From NCBI GenBank assembly GCA_015654475.1, contig JAATGV010000038.1, forward strand, positions 1-64,000: 64,000 bases of DNA, written 5' to 3'. Below the pieces are notes generated by a model, which saw only the letters and a list, made by a program, of their open reading frames with translations, was not told where the DNA came from and did not search any database. This DNA comes from Actinomycetales bacterium. Its GTDB lineage: Bacteria > Actinomycetota > Actinomycetes > Actinomycetales > Microbacteriaceae. Each line of letters begins with the position of its first letter. The first letter of the stretch is position 1. The position numbers and the translations under genes are program-made. Shown piece after piece: positions 12,369-21,417 of this stretch.

Positions 12369-12845
12369 CTGTCGGTCGTGCCTGCGTCTTCTGCTTCCGG
12401 TTCCGCATCCCGCCCAGCGATCATGAGTGCCCCGCCGCCCGTGCGCCGGAGTCTCTACGGAGTCGCTGGATTCAACCTTGTCTCGGCGCTTGCGGGGGCA
12501 TGGGGATTGATCTCTGGCGGCATTGTCGACATGGGGTTGCCTCTGAGCTATCTCGACAACACCCCGTTCGCCAGTTACTTTTGGCCCGGCGTCGTGTTGC
12601 TCGTCATCGTCGGCGGCACCCAGGCCATTGCGCTGATTGCCCAAGCCAAGCGCATGAGTGTGGCCTGGGGGCTACACTCCGTAGCGGGGTTTGGCATGAT
12701 GATCTGGATCTTTGTCGAGATGGCCATGATGCTTGTGTTCTCGGCGTTGCACGTTGTCTATTTCGCCACCGGGCTTGCCCAATGCATTCTGGTTCTGCTT
12801 GCCTTGGGGGTGTGGCCACGCCCGTTTCTCGGCCGCGAAGACTAG
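12342..12845 (+). CDS. Hypothetical four-helix membrane protein
   Basis: Not recognised. The 167-aa reading frame has a Ser/Ala-rich N-terminal 30 residues and then four hydrophobic segments (about 42-62, 76-97, 106-129, 131-155) ending in a short polar tail FLGRED. Coding character is good from about residue 28 on. The GTG at 12342 has no clear ribosome-binding site; ATG at 12423 (MSAPPPVRRSLYG) is an alternative giving 140 aa. It stands alone between the atp operon and a convergent siderophore-interacting protein gene, so context gives no functional hint. Confidence 0.6.
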   Translation: MSSVTVNVNLSVVPASSASGSASRPAIMSAPPPVRRSLYGVAGFNLVSALAGAWGLISGGIVDMGLPLSYLDNTPFASYFWPGVVLLVIVGGTQAIALIAQAKRMSVAWGLHSVAGFGMMIWIFVEMAMMLVFSALHVVYFATGLAQCILVLLALGVWPRPFLGRED

Positions 12846-12926
12846 AGACACCACAGACTGAGATGCGCGGGCCGATGCGTACGGGGCATGCGCACGCGGG
12901 GTAGGGGGCTTGACCGCACGCCCTAC

Positions 12927-13709
12927 TTACTCGTGGGGGATCTCGCCAGAGAAGCCGATTCGCCAGTAGCCGTGGAGATCGATGCGTGATTTCGGCAGAA
13001 ACGAACCATCGCTGAGCGCACGTCGAAGTTGTTGCATGGCCCCCTGCTCGCCTGCTCCCCAGACGACTGCATCGTCCGGAAGGGGAGCGGCGAGTAAGTC
13101 CTGGGTGACCCGTGCAACAAGATCATCCGCAGAGTTGACCCACTCCACCTCGCCACGCGGTTGCCTCCCCAACGGCCTTCTATTGCGCTCTGGCGCGACC
13201 GCGTAGATGCGGAGAAGGATGTTCTGAGGCAATTCCTCGATAAAACGTTCGGCTGCGGGAAAGGCGGTCTCATCCACGGCAATCAGATATGTCGACGGAT
13301 CAGTGGGGAAGATCCGCGACCCGCGTGGGCCCAAGATACCAAGGGCGTCGCCGACCGCTGCATTCGTCGCCCAGCGCCCAGCGACACCGTGTTCATGGAG
13401 CACGAAGTCGAGGACGATGCCTCGCAGTTCCGCGTTGTAGCCGCGAATGGTGTATTCCCGAATGATCGGCACGTGCCCATCGACGGGCTCACGCAACCGC
13501 ATTCCCTTTTCGGGGTCGGGGAGAGCGAGCGATCCATCACTGCCAGGGAAAACTACTTTGACATGGTCGCTGACAGCCAGCGGCACGAACGGGAAGTCAG
13601 CCTCCAGCCCGTCGCCGCCCAGCGTGATTCGGCGCATCGAGGGGGAGAGCGTTTCAACCTCAAGAACGGTGAGCGTTCTGCGATGTATCGGATGCATCGT
13701 GCCGTGCAT
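12927..13709 (-). CDS. Siderophore-interacting protein (FAD-dependent ferric-siderophore reductase family)
   Basis: Cytoplasmic flavoprotein that reduces imported ferric siderophores to release iron. The 260-aa protein has the N-terminal FAD-binding barrel (VETLSPSMRRITLGGDGL, then IREYTIRGYN with the R-x-Y-T-(I/V)-R motif) and the C-terminal SIP domain (LIAVDETAFPAAERFIEELP, VVWGAGEQGAMQQLRRAL, RIDLHGYWRIG). ATG at 13709 is preceded by GGAGGG at a suitable distance; an in-frame extension upstream adds 41 residues with no family similarity. No siderophore transporter or biosynthesis gene lies nearby. Confidence 0.88.
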   Translation of the reverse strand: MHGTMHPIHRRTLTVLEVETLSPSMRRITLGGDGLEADFPFVPLAVSDHVKVVFPGSDGSLALPDPEKGMRLREPVDGHVPIIREYTIRGYNAELRGIVLDFVLHEHGVAGRWATNAAVGDALGILGPRGSRIFPTDPSTYLIAVDETAFPAAERFIEELPQNILLRIYAVAPERNRRPLGRQPRGEVEWVNSADDLVARVTQDLLAAPLPDDAVVWGAGEQGAMQQLRRALSDGSFLPKSRIDLHGYWRIGFSGEIPHE

Positions 13710-13875
13710 CCCCGGTAACCCTCCGCGCCCGCGGGCCGGTTCCGGGCTACCGCCGAAGGACAGGTTCTGTTGGATCACGATGCGCCGTTCGTGATTTTGT
13801 GTGGCGCGTTCGTCGGTTTCAGCACAGCGCAAAACTGTACGTCAGTTTCGTCGCAACATCAAGCATCCTCTGCAC

Positions 13876-14274
13876 ATGCGAAGAATCGCGAGCGGCATTG
13901 TTCGGTTGTGTCCCTGTGACCGGCTGAGCCGGATCCACAGACGCGTTCTTTACGGCTGAGGCGGGCACAGCCGCGCCTGGGGACGACAAGAGCGACAAAG
14001 TAGATACGACGGAACGTGAGCTGATTCCGGGTGTGGAGCCCACCACCGATCACGGTTCCCGTGCCGGAGCAGAAGGCGCTGCGACGGTCGGTGCGGATGG
14101 GTATTGGCGGTATGTCGTGGCGAAGGACGAGGCCACAACCGCGGTCTGTGGCCGGTTCGGGATCCTCAATGTCGCAGACCCGCAACTGACGGCAGGGCTG
14201 ATGGGGGTCGACGGGGCTCCATCGGGGTGCTGGCCCCCGGCATTGGGCCGGGAGATATTCTGTCCCTTTCATGA
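13876..14274 (+). pseudogene. Decayed gene for a secreted LysM-type lipoprotein
   Basis: Read across two frame changes and one stop, this stretch gives a coherent protein remnant: MRRIASG, a shift into ALFGCVPVTG (a shortened signal peptide with a lipobox-like LFGC), an in-frame TGA at 13925, a Thr/Asp/Ala-rich linker, DGYWRYVVAKDEATTAVCGRFGI (first half of a LysM domain, residues split here as DGYWRYVVAK / CGRFGI), then a shift near 14240 into IGPGDILSLS and a stop at 14272-14274. The PGDxLxLS end is the usual second half of LysM. I infer an inactivated wall-associated lipoprotein. The next 86 bases up to glgB hold nothing recognisable. Confidence 0.5.
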
Positions 14275-14360
14275 TCTCGGTGTACGACCAGGACACTCTG
14301 GGAAGGCCGCCCGAATACCGCGAGACCAACGAGTGCGATATTGCGGACTCCTCAACAATG

Positions 14361-16610
14361 TCACTGTACGAAGGAGGTGCCCGTTTCGTGACGGGAGAGA
14401 CCCGAGGAGTCGGTGCTTCGGGCGAGCCAGATTGTGGAAAGCGCTGGCAGATACACCGAAGCGCGGGTATCCGCGTCTGTGCCGTCGCCGTGTGCATATA
14501 CCGTGCCCCAATTGCCGCCGCCGCTGCCCCCATAAACGTCTGCATCGGTGTTGAGCACTTCAACCCATGCGTCGGCAGGAGGTAACTGAAGACTCACCGA
14601 GACATCATCGCCCCCGAAGTTGGTCGCGGAGACGAGGGGAGTGCCCGACCGGTCCCAACGGACAAATGCGATGACGTTGGGCGACCCCGCATCGAGCCAC
14701 CAGAATCCACCAGGCTCAGAGTCGAGCTGCCACAGCGCAGCCACCTCCCGATATCTGGCACCAAGATCAGCAACGAGCTGAAGCACGCCACGGTGTGGCG
14801 CATAGTCGAGCGCATACCAGTCCAGTCCCTTCGCCTCATTCCACTCGGTGCCCTGGCCGAACTCCTGTCCCATAAAAAGCAACTTCTTGCCGGGATGGGC
14901 CCACATGAAACCGAGGTATGCGCGCAGGTTGGCAAGTCGACGGATCTCGTCGCCCGGCATCTTGCTGGCAAGTGAGCCCTTGCCATGTACTACCTCGTCA
15001 TGGCTGATGGGCAACACATAGTTTTCGGAGTAGGCGTACAACATCGAGCGGGTGATGTCGTCGCGGTGCTCGGCCCGCCACATCGGGTCGATCTCAACAT
15101 ACTCGAGTGAGTCGTGCATCCACCCCATGTTCCATTTGAACCCGAAGCCCAGGCCGCCCTGGTCTGTGGCACGCGTGACGCCAGGCCAACTCGTGGACTC
15201 CTCGGCGATCATCATGATGCCGGGGTTCAGCCGGTATGCGGTGGCGTTAATGTGCTGCAACAACGACACCGCCTCATAGTTTTCTCGTCCGCCATCGACA
15301 TTAGGAATCCATTCACCGGCCTCACGCGAGTAGTCGAGATAAAGCATTGAGGCAACCGCGTCGACCCGGAGGCCATCGATGTGAAACTCTTCACACCAAT
15401 ACAGCGCGCTACCGAGGAGAAAATTGCGCACCTCATTGCGGCCAAAGTCGAAGACCTTCGTGCCCCAATCGGGGTGCTCGCCGCGTTTGGGGTCGGCATA
15501 CTCATAAACCGGGCACCCATCAAAGTTGGCCAACGCCCACTCGTCTTTGGGGAAGTGGGCAGGCACCCAATCGCAGATCACCCCAATTCCCGCATCGTGC
15601 AGCGCGTCGATAAGGAACTTGAGCGAATCAGGGCTGCCCCAACGTGACGTCGGTGCGTAGTATCCCGTCACCTGGTACCCCCACGAGCCGCCGAACGGAT
15701 GTTCCATGAGCGGCATAAACTCCACATGTGTGAAGCCGAGTTTGGTCACATAGTCGATAAGCGGTTGGGCGATGTCACGATAGCCGAGCCCCGCCATCCA
15801 CGAACCGAGATGTACCTCGTACACACTGATCGGGGCCTCATGGTGCGGCGTGATCGCACGCTCAGCCATCCACGAATCATCGCTCCACTCGAACGCACTC
15901 AAGTGTGTGAGCGAGGCGGTATCTGGTGCGACCTCGGCCGCCCGGGCGTACGGGTCAGCGCGCATGACCCACTGGCCGGTCGGGGTGAGCAACTCGAACT
16001 TGTACGGCACCCCTTGCTCGACTCCAGGGATGAATAGCTCCCAGACACCGCTCTCGCCAAGTCGCCGCATGGCGTGGCCCTCACCGCTCCAGCCGTTAAA
16101 GTCACCAACTACTCGAGCCGCGGTGGCATTGGGGGCCCAGACGGAGAACGCTCCGCCAGCAATACTGTCGTCTGCCGCGACGGCGTCGACCAAGCGGCAA
16201 CCGAGAAAACGCCAGGGTGCCTCATGCTCGCCGTGTGCAAAAAGATACAAGTCGAAGTCGCTCACAGCCGGAAGGAACCGGTATGGGTCGTCGGCATCCC
16301 ACACCGATTCCCGGTCGGTTCCATCGTCGGTGCTCCAGCGGTAGTGTGCACGAATCCGGTAACTTGGCACGACATCGCGGTGAGCTGCGCTGCCCGCCCA
16401 GACTCCGTGTCCGATATGGTCAAGCGTGACAGCGGTTCCGTTTGTCAAAACAGCTTCTACGCCAACTGCGCCAGGCCTGCGTGCCCGAAAAACTACTCCC
16501 TCCTCAGTGAGGTGCGCCCCGAGTACCCTATGCGGGTCCGAGTGCCGGCCATCTTCGATCGCTCGCAGTTCCTCATCGCTAATGCGAACTGGCGGCTTGC
16601 GAGTGTTCAT
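14361..16610 (-). CDS. glgB: 1,4-alpha-glucan branching enzyme
   Basis: GH13 enzyme that cuts alpha-1,4 glucan and rejoins it as alpha-1,6 branches. The 749-aa protein has an N-terminal domain, a CBM48 module (AFSVWAPNATAARVVGDFNGW) and the (beta/alpha)8 barrel. The nucleophile aspartate lies in DGLRVDAVASMLYLDY and the acid/base glutamate in GIMMIAEESTSWPGV; LPISHDEVVHGKGSL is the third conserved region. ATG start preceded by GGGAGA and 9 bases after the glgE stop, so glgE and glgB form an operon. In the GlgE pathway GlgB branches the linear glucan built from maltose-1-phosphate. Confidence 0.95.
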   Translation of the reverse strand: MNTRKPPVRISDEELRAIEDGRHSDPHRVLGAHLTEEGVVFRARRPGAVGVEAVLTNGTAVTLDHIGHGVWAGSAAHRDVVPSYRIRAHYRWSTDDGTDRESVWDADDPYRFLPAVSDFDLYLFAHGEHEAPWRFLGCRLVDAVAADDSIAGGAFSVWAPNATAARVVGDFNGWSGEGHAMRRLGESGVWELFIPGVEQGVPYKFELLTPTGQWVMRADPYARAAEVAPDTASLTHLSAFEWSDDSWMAERAITPHHEAPISVYEVHLGSWMAGLGYRDIAQPLIDYVTKLGFTHVEFMPLMEHPFGGSWGYQVTGYYAPTSRWGSPDSLKFLIDALHDAGIGVICDWVPAHFPKDEWALANFDGCPVYEYADPKRGEHPDWGTKVFDFGRNEVRNFLLGSALYWCEEFHIDGLRVDAVASMLYLDYSREAGEWIPNVDGGRENYEAVSLLQHINATAYRLNPGIMMIAEESTSWPGVTRATDQGGLGFGFKWNMGWMHDSLEYVEIDPMWRAEHRDDITRSMLYAYSENYVLPISHDEVVHGKGSLASKMPGDEIRRLANLRAYLGFMWAHPGKKLLFMGQEFGQGTEWNEAKGLDWYALDYAPHRGVLQLVADLGARYREVAALWQLDSEPGGFWWLDAGSPNVIAFVRWDRSGTPLVSATNFGGDDVSVSLQLPPADAWVEVLNTDADVYGGSGGGNWGTVYAHGDGTDADTRASVYLPALSTIWLARSTDSSGLSRHETGTSFVQ

Positions 16611-16619
16611 GGCGTCTCC

Positions 16620-18653
16620 CTAGCTGGTGGTCGAATAGTTGATGCGCAAGACGTGGGCAGGAAGGCCGCCCGAATCGAGACGCACAAAGTTGGTATCGGA
16701 CCAGGTCCACTCCGACCCGCTGAGCAGGTCGGTGACCGAGAACGATGTGCCCGCATCGATGCCAAAGGTCGTGAGATCAAGGTGGACGAGTGAGGAAATG
16801 TCCGCGTGCGGCGCGGTGTTCGCGACAACGATGATGCCGCTACGAGACTGCCCATGCGCGGGGTCGGCCGGCGTGTATTTGCTGAACGCCAGGATCGCGG
16901 GATCGTCGGTGCGGTGGATGGTGACGTTGCGCAGCTGATGCAACGCCGGGTTGTCGCGTCGTGCCTGGTTCAGAAGTCGAACAATGTCTTCGATGCTCTC
17001 GCCTCGTGCCCGAGCCGCATCCCAGTCGCGTGGCCGATACTCGTATTTTTCGTTGTCGAGCTGTTCGTCAGCCTCGGGGCGTTTTGCGGTCTCCAAGATC
17101 TCAAACCCCGAGTAGATGCCCCACGAGGGGCTGCCAGTTGCGGCAAGCACTGCGCGAACGATGGATGCGCCGCGACCGCCGTGCTCGAGGTAGGGAGTCA
17201 GAATGTCTGGGGTGGTCACAAAAAAGTTTGGCCGCAAAAAGTGTGCTGTCTCGTGCGAGACCTCGGTGAGGTACTCGGCCAACTCTGTCGCCGAATCACG
17301 CCACGCGAAATAGGTATATGACTGCTGAAATCCCACTTTGCCCAGTGTCTGCATAGGAGTCGGCCGCGTGAATGCTTCGGCAAGGAACACGATCTCTGGG
17401 TGCGCGGCATTGACGGTGCCAATGAGCCACTCCCAAAAGTCAGTTGGTTTGGTGTGCGGGTTGTCGACCCGAAAAATGGTGACCCCTTGCGCGATCCAGA
17501 ATGTGACGATGCGCACCACCTCGGCGCGAATGCCCGCCGGGTCGTTATCAAAATTGATGGGGTAAATGTCCTGATATTTTTTTGGCGGGTTCTCGGCGAA
17601 CGCGATGGAACCGTCGGGGAGCGTGGTGAACCACTCCGGGTGTTCGGCAACCCACGGATGGTCGGGGCTCGCCTGTAACGCCAGATCAATCGCGACCTCG
17701 AGATCGAGCGCCCGCGCTCGTCGAACGAATGCGCGAAAGTCGGCAAGCGTGCCGAGGTCGGGGTGGATGGTGTCGTGGCCGCCAGCGGTCGAGCCGATTG
17801 CCCACGGCGAGCCGGGCTCGCCCGGCGCCGCTTTGATGCTGTTGTTCTTGCCTTTGCGATTGGTGACGCCGATGGGGTGGATGGGGGGCAGATACACGAC
17901 GTCGAAGCCGAGATCGGCAATACGAGGCAGCGCTTTGAGAGCCGAGCGAAAGGTTCCCGACTTCCAGGTACCCGTCGATTTGACGAATCGTGCGCCGACT
18001 GAGCGTGGGAAAAACTCGTACCACGCGCCGTATCCGGCGCGTTCCCGTTCGACAACGAGGGGGAAGGACTCGCTGAGTGTGCTCAGATGAGCTGCCGGAG
18101 CGGTGTCGAACAGCGCCGCAATCTGGCTGGTGGTCGCTCCAGCAAATCGATCGAGCGGCGAAAGGGTGGTGTCGGCAAGGAGTTGCGCCACCTGCGTGAG
18201 CGTAGAACGCATTGCTTTGCTGCGGGACTTCTCACCTGCGACACGGGCGAAAAGTTCGTGGCCAATGGTGCACATCAGCTCAGCGTCAATGCCAAGCGGA
18301 ATCTTGATGCCGGCATCGTGCACCCACGTGGCAAAGTCGTCGCCAAAAGCCCGAAACCGAAACGACCAGCGGCCCTCGGTGACAACGCGGGCAGAGGCGA
18401 CCCAGGTATCCAGCCCATCATTCACATCGCGCAGCCGAAAAAGCTGTGTCGCACCCGCGTGGTCAGTGAGTTCAAGAATCACGCCCAAAGCATCGTGGCC
18501 CTCGCGAAAACTGCGCACCGAGAACGGCACCCACTCGCCGACGTAGGCGCGGGCAGGCCACCTGCCGCCATCAACAACAGGTTGGGGCCCAAGCACCGGG
18601 AAGCGCCCCGCCTGGGTCGATCGTGTCGGGGTGACGTCCGCGTTGGCATTCAC
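16620..18653 (-). CDS. glgE: Alpha-1,4-glucan:maltose-1-phosphate maltosyltransferase
   Basis: GH13 subfamily enzyme that extends alpha-1,4 glucan with maltosyl units from maltose-1-phosphate. Family marks: N-terminal RFPVLGPQPVVDGGRWPARA and VGEWVPFSVRSFREGHD, DVVYLPPIHPIGVTNRKGKNN, the nucleophile in GVTIFRVDNPHTKP and the acid/base glutamate in VFLAEAFTRP. I take GTG at 18653 (677 aa, MNANADVTP); the frame is open to a TTG at 18704 but those residues are not family-like. It is head-to-head with glgP; the two starts are about 100 bases apart, so their promoters share this gap. Confidence 0.93.
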   Translation of the reverse strand: MNANADVTPTRSTQAGRFPVLGPQPVVDGGRWPARAYVGEWVPFSVRSFREGHDALGVILELTDHAGATQLFRLRDVNDGLDTWVASARVVTEGRWSFRFRAFGDDFATWVHDAGIKIPLGIDAELMCTIGHELFARVAGEKSRSKAMRSTLTQVAQLLADTTLSPLDRFAGATTSQIAALFDTAPAAHLSTLSESFPLVVERERAGYGAWYEFFPRSVGARFVKSTGTWKSGTFRSALKALPRIADLGFDVVYLPPIHPIGVTNRKGKNNSIKAAPGEPGSPWAIGSTAGGHDTIHPDLGTLADFRAFVRRARALDLEVAIDLALQASPDHPWVAEHPEWFTTLPDGSIAFAENPPKKYQDIYPINFDNDPAGIRAEVVRIVTFWIAQGVTIFRVDNPHTKPTDFWEWLIGTVNAAHPEIVFLAEAFTRPTPMQTLGKVGFQQSYTYFAWRDSATELAEYLTEVSHETAHFLRPNFFVTTPDILTPYLEHGGRGASIVRAVLAATGSPSWGIYSGFEILETAKRPEADEQLDNEKYEYRPRDWDAARARGESIEDIVRLLNQARRDNPALHQLRNVTIHRTDDPAILAFSKYTPADPAHGQSRSGIIVVANTAPHADISSLVHLDLTTFGIDAGTSFSVTDLLSGSEWTWSDTNFVRLDSGGLPAHVLRINYSTTS

Positions 18654-18739
18654 ACTTTGAGCGTACCAAGTTGTGCGGCCCCTCACTGTCACGGCTGAGG
18701 GCAAATGCGAGTTGGCTATGTGACCGGCACGATGGACTT

Positions 18740-18745
18740 TAGAAT
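18740..18745 (+). promoter_or_regulatory. Probable -10 element for a leaderless glgP mRNA
   Basis: TAGAAT ends seven bases before the GTG at 18753, the distance expected if transcription starts at or next to the start codon. No ribosome-binding site precedes that GTG. No good -35 at 16-18 bases is visible. Confidence 0.4.
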
Positions 18746-18752
18746 AAAGCGC

Positions 18753-21314
18753 GTGAAAGCCATCCGCCGGTTTACCGTCCGCCCCGTTCTGCCTGAGTCG
18801 CTCGCCCCGCTCGATCGACTTGCCAACAACTTTCGTTGGTCATGGAACCTGCCCACGCGTCGGCTCTTTCAGTCGATCGACCCGGCGCTGTGGGCAAACG
18901 TCTCGTCGCCCCTCGAGTTTCTGGGCGCGCTCGACCAATCAACGCTGACAGCGCTCGCCGACGACAATAGCTTTATTGACCGTCTCAACACCGTTGCGGC
19001 AGACCTTGACGAATACCTCACCGAGCCGCGCTGGTACCAGGGCCTGGGTGAGTCTGCCCCCCAGGGCATCGCCTATTTTTCTCCCGAATTCGGGGTGGAT
19101 GGATCCCTGCCGCAATATTCGGGTGGGCTCGGCATCCTTGCCGGCGACCACTTGAAGGCGGCATCTGACCTCGGTGTACCCGTGACGGCCGTCGGCCTGT
19201 TTTATCGATTCGGCTACTTTCACCAAAGCATGACGCGCGAGGGCTGGCAGACCGAAAGCTACCCGCTGCTCGATCCCACCGGTTTGGGTCTCTCCCTGGT
19301 GCGCCACGCTGATCGTTCGCCGGTAGAAATCGCGTTGGCGATGCCCGACGGACCTGCCCTGTTTGCGCGCATCTGGAGAGCACGTATTGGGCGAGTCACT
19401 CTGTTGTTGCTTGACACCGACACACCAACCAACTCCGCCAAACTGCGCGGAATCACAGACCGCCTGTACGGCGGGGGAGGCGAGCATCGGCTTCGTCAGG
19501 AACTGCTTCTCGGAATCGGCGGTCTCCGGGCCGTGCGCGTCTGGAGCGAGTTGCGTGGGCTGCCGCAGCCAACCGTCTACCACACCAACGAGGGGCACGC
19601 AGGTTTTCAAGGCCTGGAACGCATCCACGAGTTCATTGCCCAAGGCCTCGACTTTGATACGGCGTTGCAGCAGGTGCGGGCGTCGACAGTGTTTACGACG
19701 CACACGCCTGTTCCCGCGGGGATCGACCGGTTTGAGCGACCCCTGGTCGAGCGGTATGTCACCGAGACGCTGCTGCCAGGCGTTGAACCCGAGAAGGCAC
19801 TTGCTCTGGGGTGCGAGAGCTACGCCGGCGGCGACCCGAACACGTTCAACATGGCTGTGCTTGGACTACGGCTCGCCAAATCGGCCAACGGCGTCTCGAA
19901 GCTGCATGGAGTCGTCAGCCGAACCATGTTCGGCCCCCTCTGGCCAGGATTCGACCCAAACGATGTGCCCATCACATCGATCACCAACGGTGTGCATGCC
20001 GCAACGTGGATCGCAGACGAACTCACTGACCTCTCGGTACGTGGGTTCGGCAACCCGCGGGCAAGCACCAACGAATGGACAGACAAGGCGCGGGTCTCTG
20101 ACGACGAGCTATGGGGCGTTCGCACGCAACTCAAAGAAAATCTCGTCGCTGACGCGCGTCGGCGCGCCATCGCCGCATACACTTCGGAGTCGCCCACCGC
20201 TGTCGCGCCTGTGTGGCTCGAGACGGTACTCGATCCCACCGTGCTGACGATCGGATTCGCTCGCCGGGTGCCCACATACAAGCGACTCACTCTTATGTTG
20301 CGCGACCCCGAGCGCCTGCGCAAACTCCTGACGGACCCAGAGCGGCCCATCCAAATCGTTATTGCAGGCAAGTCGCACCCGGCAGACGACGACGGCAAAC
20401 AGCTCATCCAACAGCTCATCCAGTTCTCGCAGGGTGAAGACGTGCGTTCGCATATGTTGTTTCTGCCTGACTACGACATGACGATGGCGAAAACTCTCTA
20501 CCCGGGCTGCGACGTGTGGCTGAATAACCCTCTTCGACCACTTGAAGCATGTGGCACATCAGGCATGAAAGCGGCGATGAATGGCGTGCTTAACTTATCG
20601 GTGCTCGACGGCTGGTGGGATGAGTGTTATGACGGCACGAACGGCTGGGCGATTCCCACGGCCGACGGCTCGGCAAGCGAGGACGAGCGGGACGACGTTG
20701 AGGCTGCCGCACTGTATGACCTCATCGAATACCAGCTTGTGCCCACCTACTATGACCGCACAGATGGAATACCAGTCGCCTGGCTCGACCGAGTTCGGCA
20801 CACGATGGCGTCGCTTGGTCCCGTGCTGTCGGCCAACCGCATGGTGCAGGATTACGTTACGCGCCTGTACGTTCCTGCGCACGAGGCGCAGGCGAAACTG
20901 GCAGACAATGCGCACGCTGGTGCACGAGATCTGGCAAGTTACCTTGCGCGGGTGGAGGAGGCGTGGCCTCGCGTTGCCGTGCGGCACGTCGAATCGGGTG
21001 GCGTGGGCATGCAACCCCACGTTGGCGATGAACTGCGGGTGCGCGCCCTCATCGACCTCGACGTGCTGGCTGTCGATGACGTAGTCGTGCATGTGGTCTA
21101 TGGCCGGACCGACTCCAACGACGTCATCGTTGCCGAATTGAGCCACAGCCAGGAGCTGATCCCAGATGCGGCCCTGTCTGATGGGGTGAGCCAGTTCTCT
21201 GGCGTTGTGACCCTCGATGTTGGCGGATCGTTCGGATACAACGTTCGCGTGCTGCCCAACCACCCGCTGCTTGTGTCGCAGGCTGAGCCAGGATTAATCG
21301 CGCAAGCGTCATAG
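18753..21314 (+). CDS. glgP: Alpha-glucan (glycogen/maltodextrin) phosphorylase
   Basis: PLP-dependent GT35 enzyme releasing glucose-1-phosphate from alpha-1,4 glucan ends. With the GTG at 18753 (MKAIRRFTVRPVLPESL, the usual actinobacterial N-terminus) it has 853 residues; the frame stays open to an ATG at 18705. It shows FSPEFGVDGSLPQYSGGLGILAGDHLK near the N-terminus (split here as FSPEFGVDGSLPQY / SGGLGILAGDHLK), HTNEGHAGF, and the PLP site GTSGMKAAMNGVLNLS with Lys606. This is the short bacterial form without the regulatory insertions of animal phosphorylases. Divergent from glgE-glgB. Confidence 0.94.
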   Translation: MKAIRRFTVRPVLPESLAPLDRLANNFRWSWNLPTRRLFQSIDPALWANVSSPLEFLGALDQSTLTALADDNSFIDRLNTVAADLDEYLTEPRWYQGLGESAPQGIAYFSPEFGVDGSLPQYSGGLGILAGDHLKAASDLGVPVTAVGLFYRFGYFHQSMTREGWQTESYPLLDPTGLGLSLVRHADRSPVEIALAMPDGPALFARIWRARIGRVTLLLLDTDTPTNSAKLRGITDRLYGGGGEHRLRQELLLGIGGLRAVRVWSELRGLPQPTVYHTNEGHAGFQGLERIHEFIAQGLDFDTALQQVRASTVFTTHTPVPAGIDRFERPLVERYVTETLLPGVEPEKALALGCESYAGGDPNTFNMAVLGLRLAKSANGVSKLHGVVSRTMFGPLWPGFDPNDVPITSITNGVHAATWIADELTDLSVRGFGNPRASTNEWTDKARVSDDELWGVRTQLKENLVADARRRAIAAYTSESPTAVAPVWLETVLDPTVLTIGFARRVPTYKRLTLMLRDPERLRKLLTDPERPIQIVIAGKSHPADDDGKQLIQQLIQFSQGEDVRSHMLFLPDYDMTMAKTLYPGCDVWLNNPLRPLEACGTSGMKAAMNGVLNLSVLDGWWDECYDGTNGWAIPTADGSASEDERDDVEAAALYDLIEYQLVPTYYDRTDGIPVAWLDRVRHTMASLGPVLSANRMVQDYVTRLYVPAHEAQAKLADNAHAGARDLASYLARVEEAWPRVAVRHVESGGVGMQPHVGDELRVRALIDLDVLAVDDVVVHVVYGRTDSNDVIVAELSHSQELIPDAALSDGVSQFSGVVTLDVGGSFGYNVRVLPNHPLLVSQAEPGLIAQAS

Positions 21315-21341
21315 TCACCGCGCGACGCCAGCGCGACGGCT

Positions 21342-21417
21342 TGGCATTCACAGAGGAAATGCCCGGCATCAAGGGCGCAAATCTCCCTGGCCCCAGGCAT
21401 TTCCTCTGTTAGTGCCA
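21342..21417. repeat. Imperfect inverted repeat between glgP and the transglutaminase gene (copy 1 of a dispersed hairpin)
   Basis: Left arm TGGCATTCACAGAGGAAATG (21342-21361, continuing CC) pairs with the right arm 21396-21417, ending ATTTCCTCTGTTAGTGCCA; the arms differ at three positions over 22 bp. It lies between convergent genes, where a bidirectional terminator is expected, but its arm sequence is nearly the same as the hairpin at 47321-47396. The stop codon of the minus-strand gene lies inside the right arm. Confidence 0.85.

Noticed and set aside
14033-14554. A continuous plus-strand open frame taken as one gene
   Set aside because: Only its first part (to about 14240) resembles protein; the rest runs antisense into glgB. 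The first part is better explained as one fragment of the LysM pseudogene.
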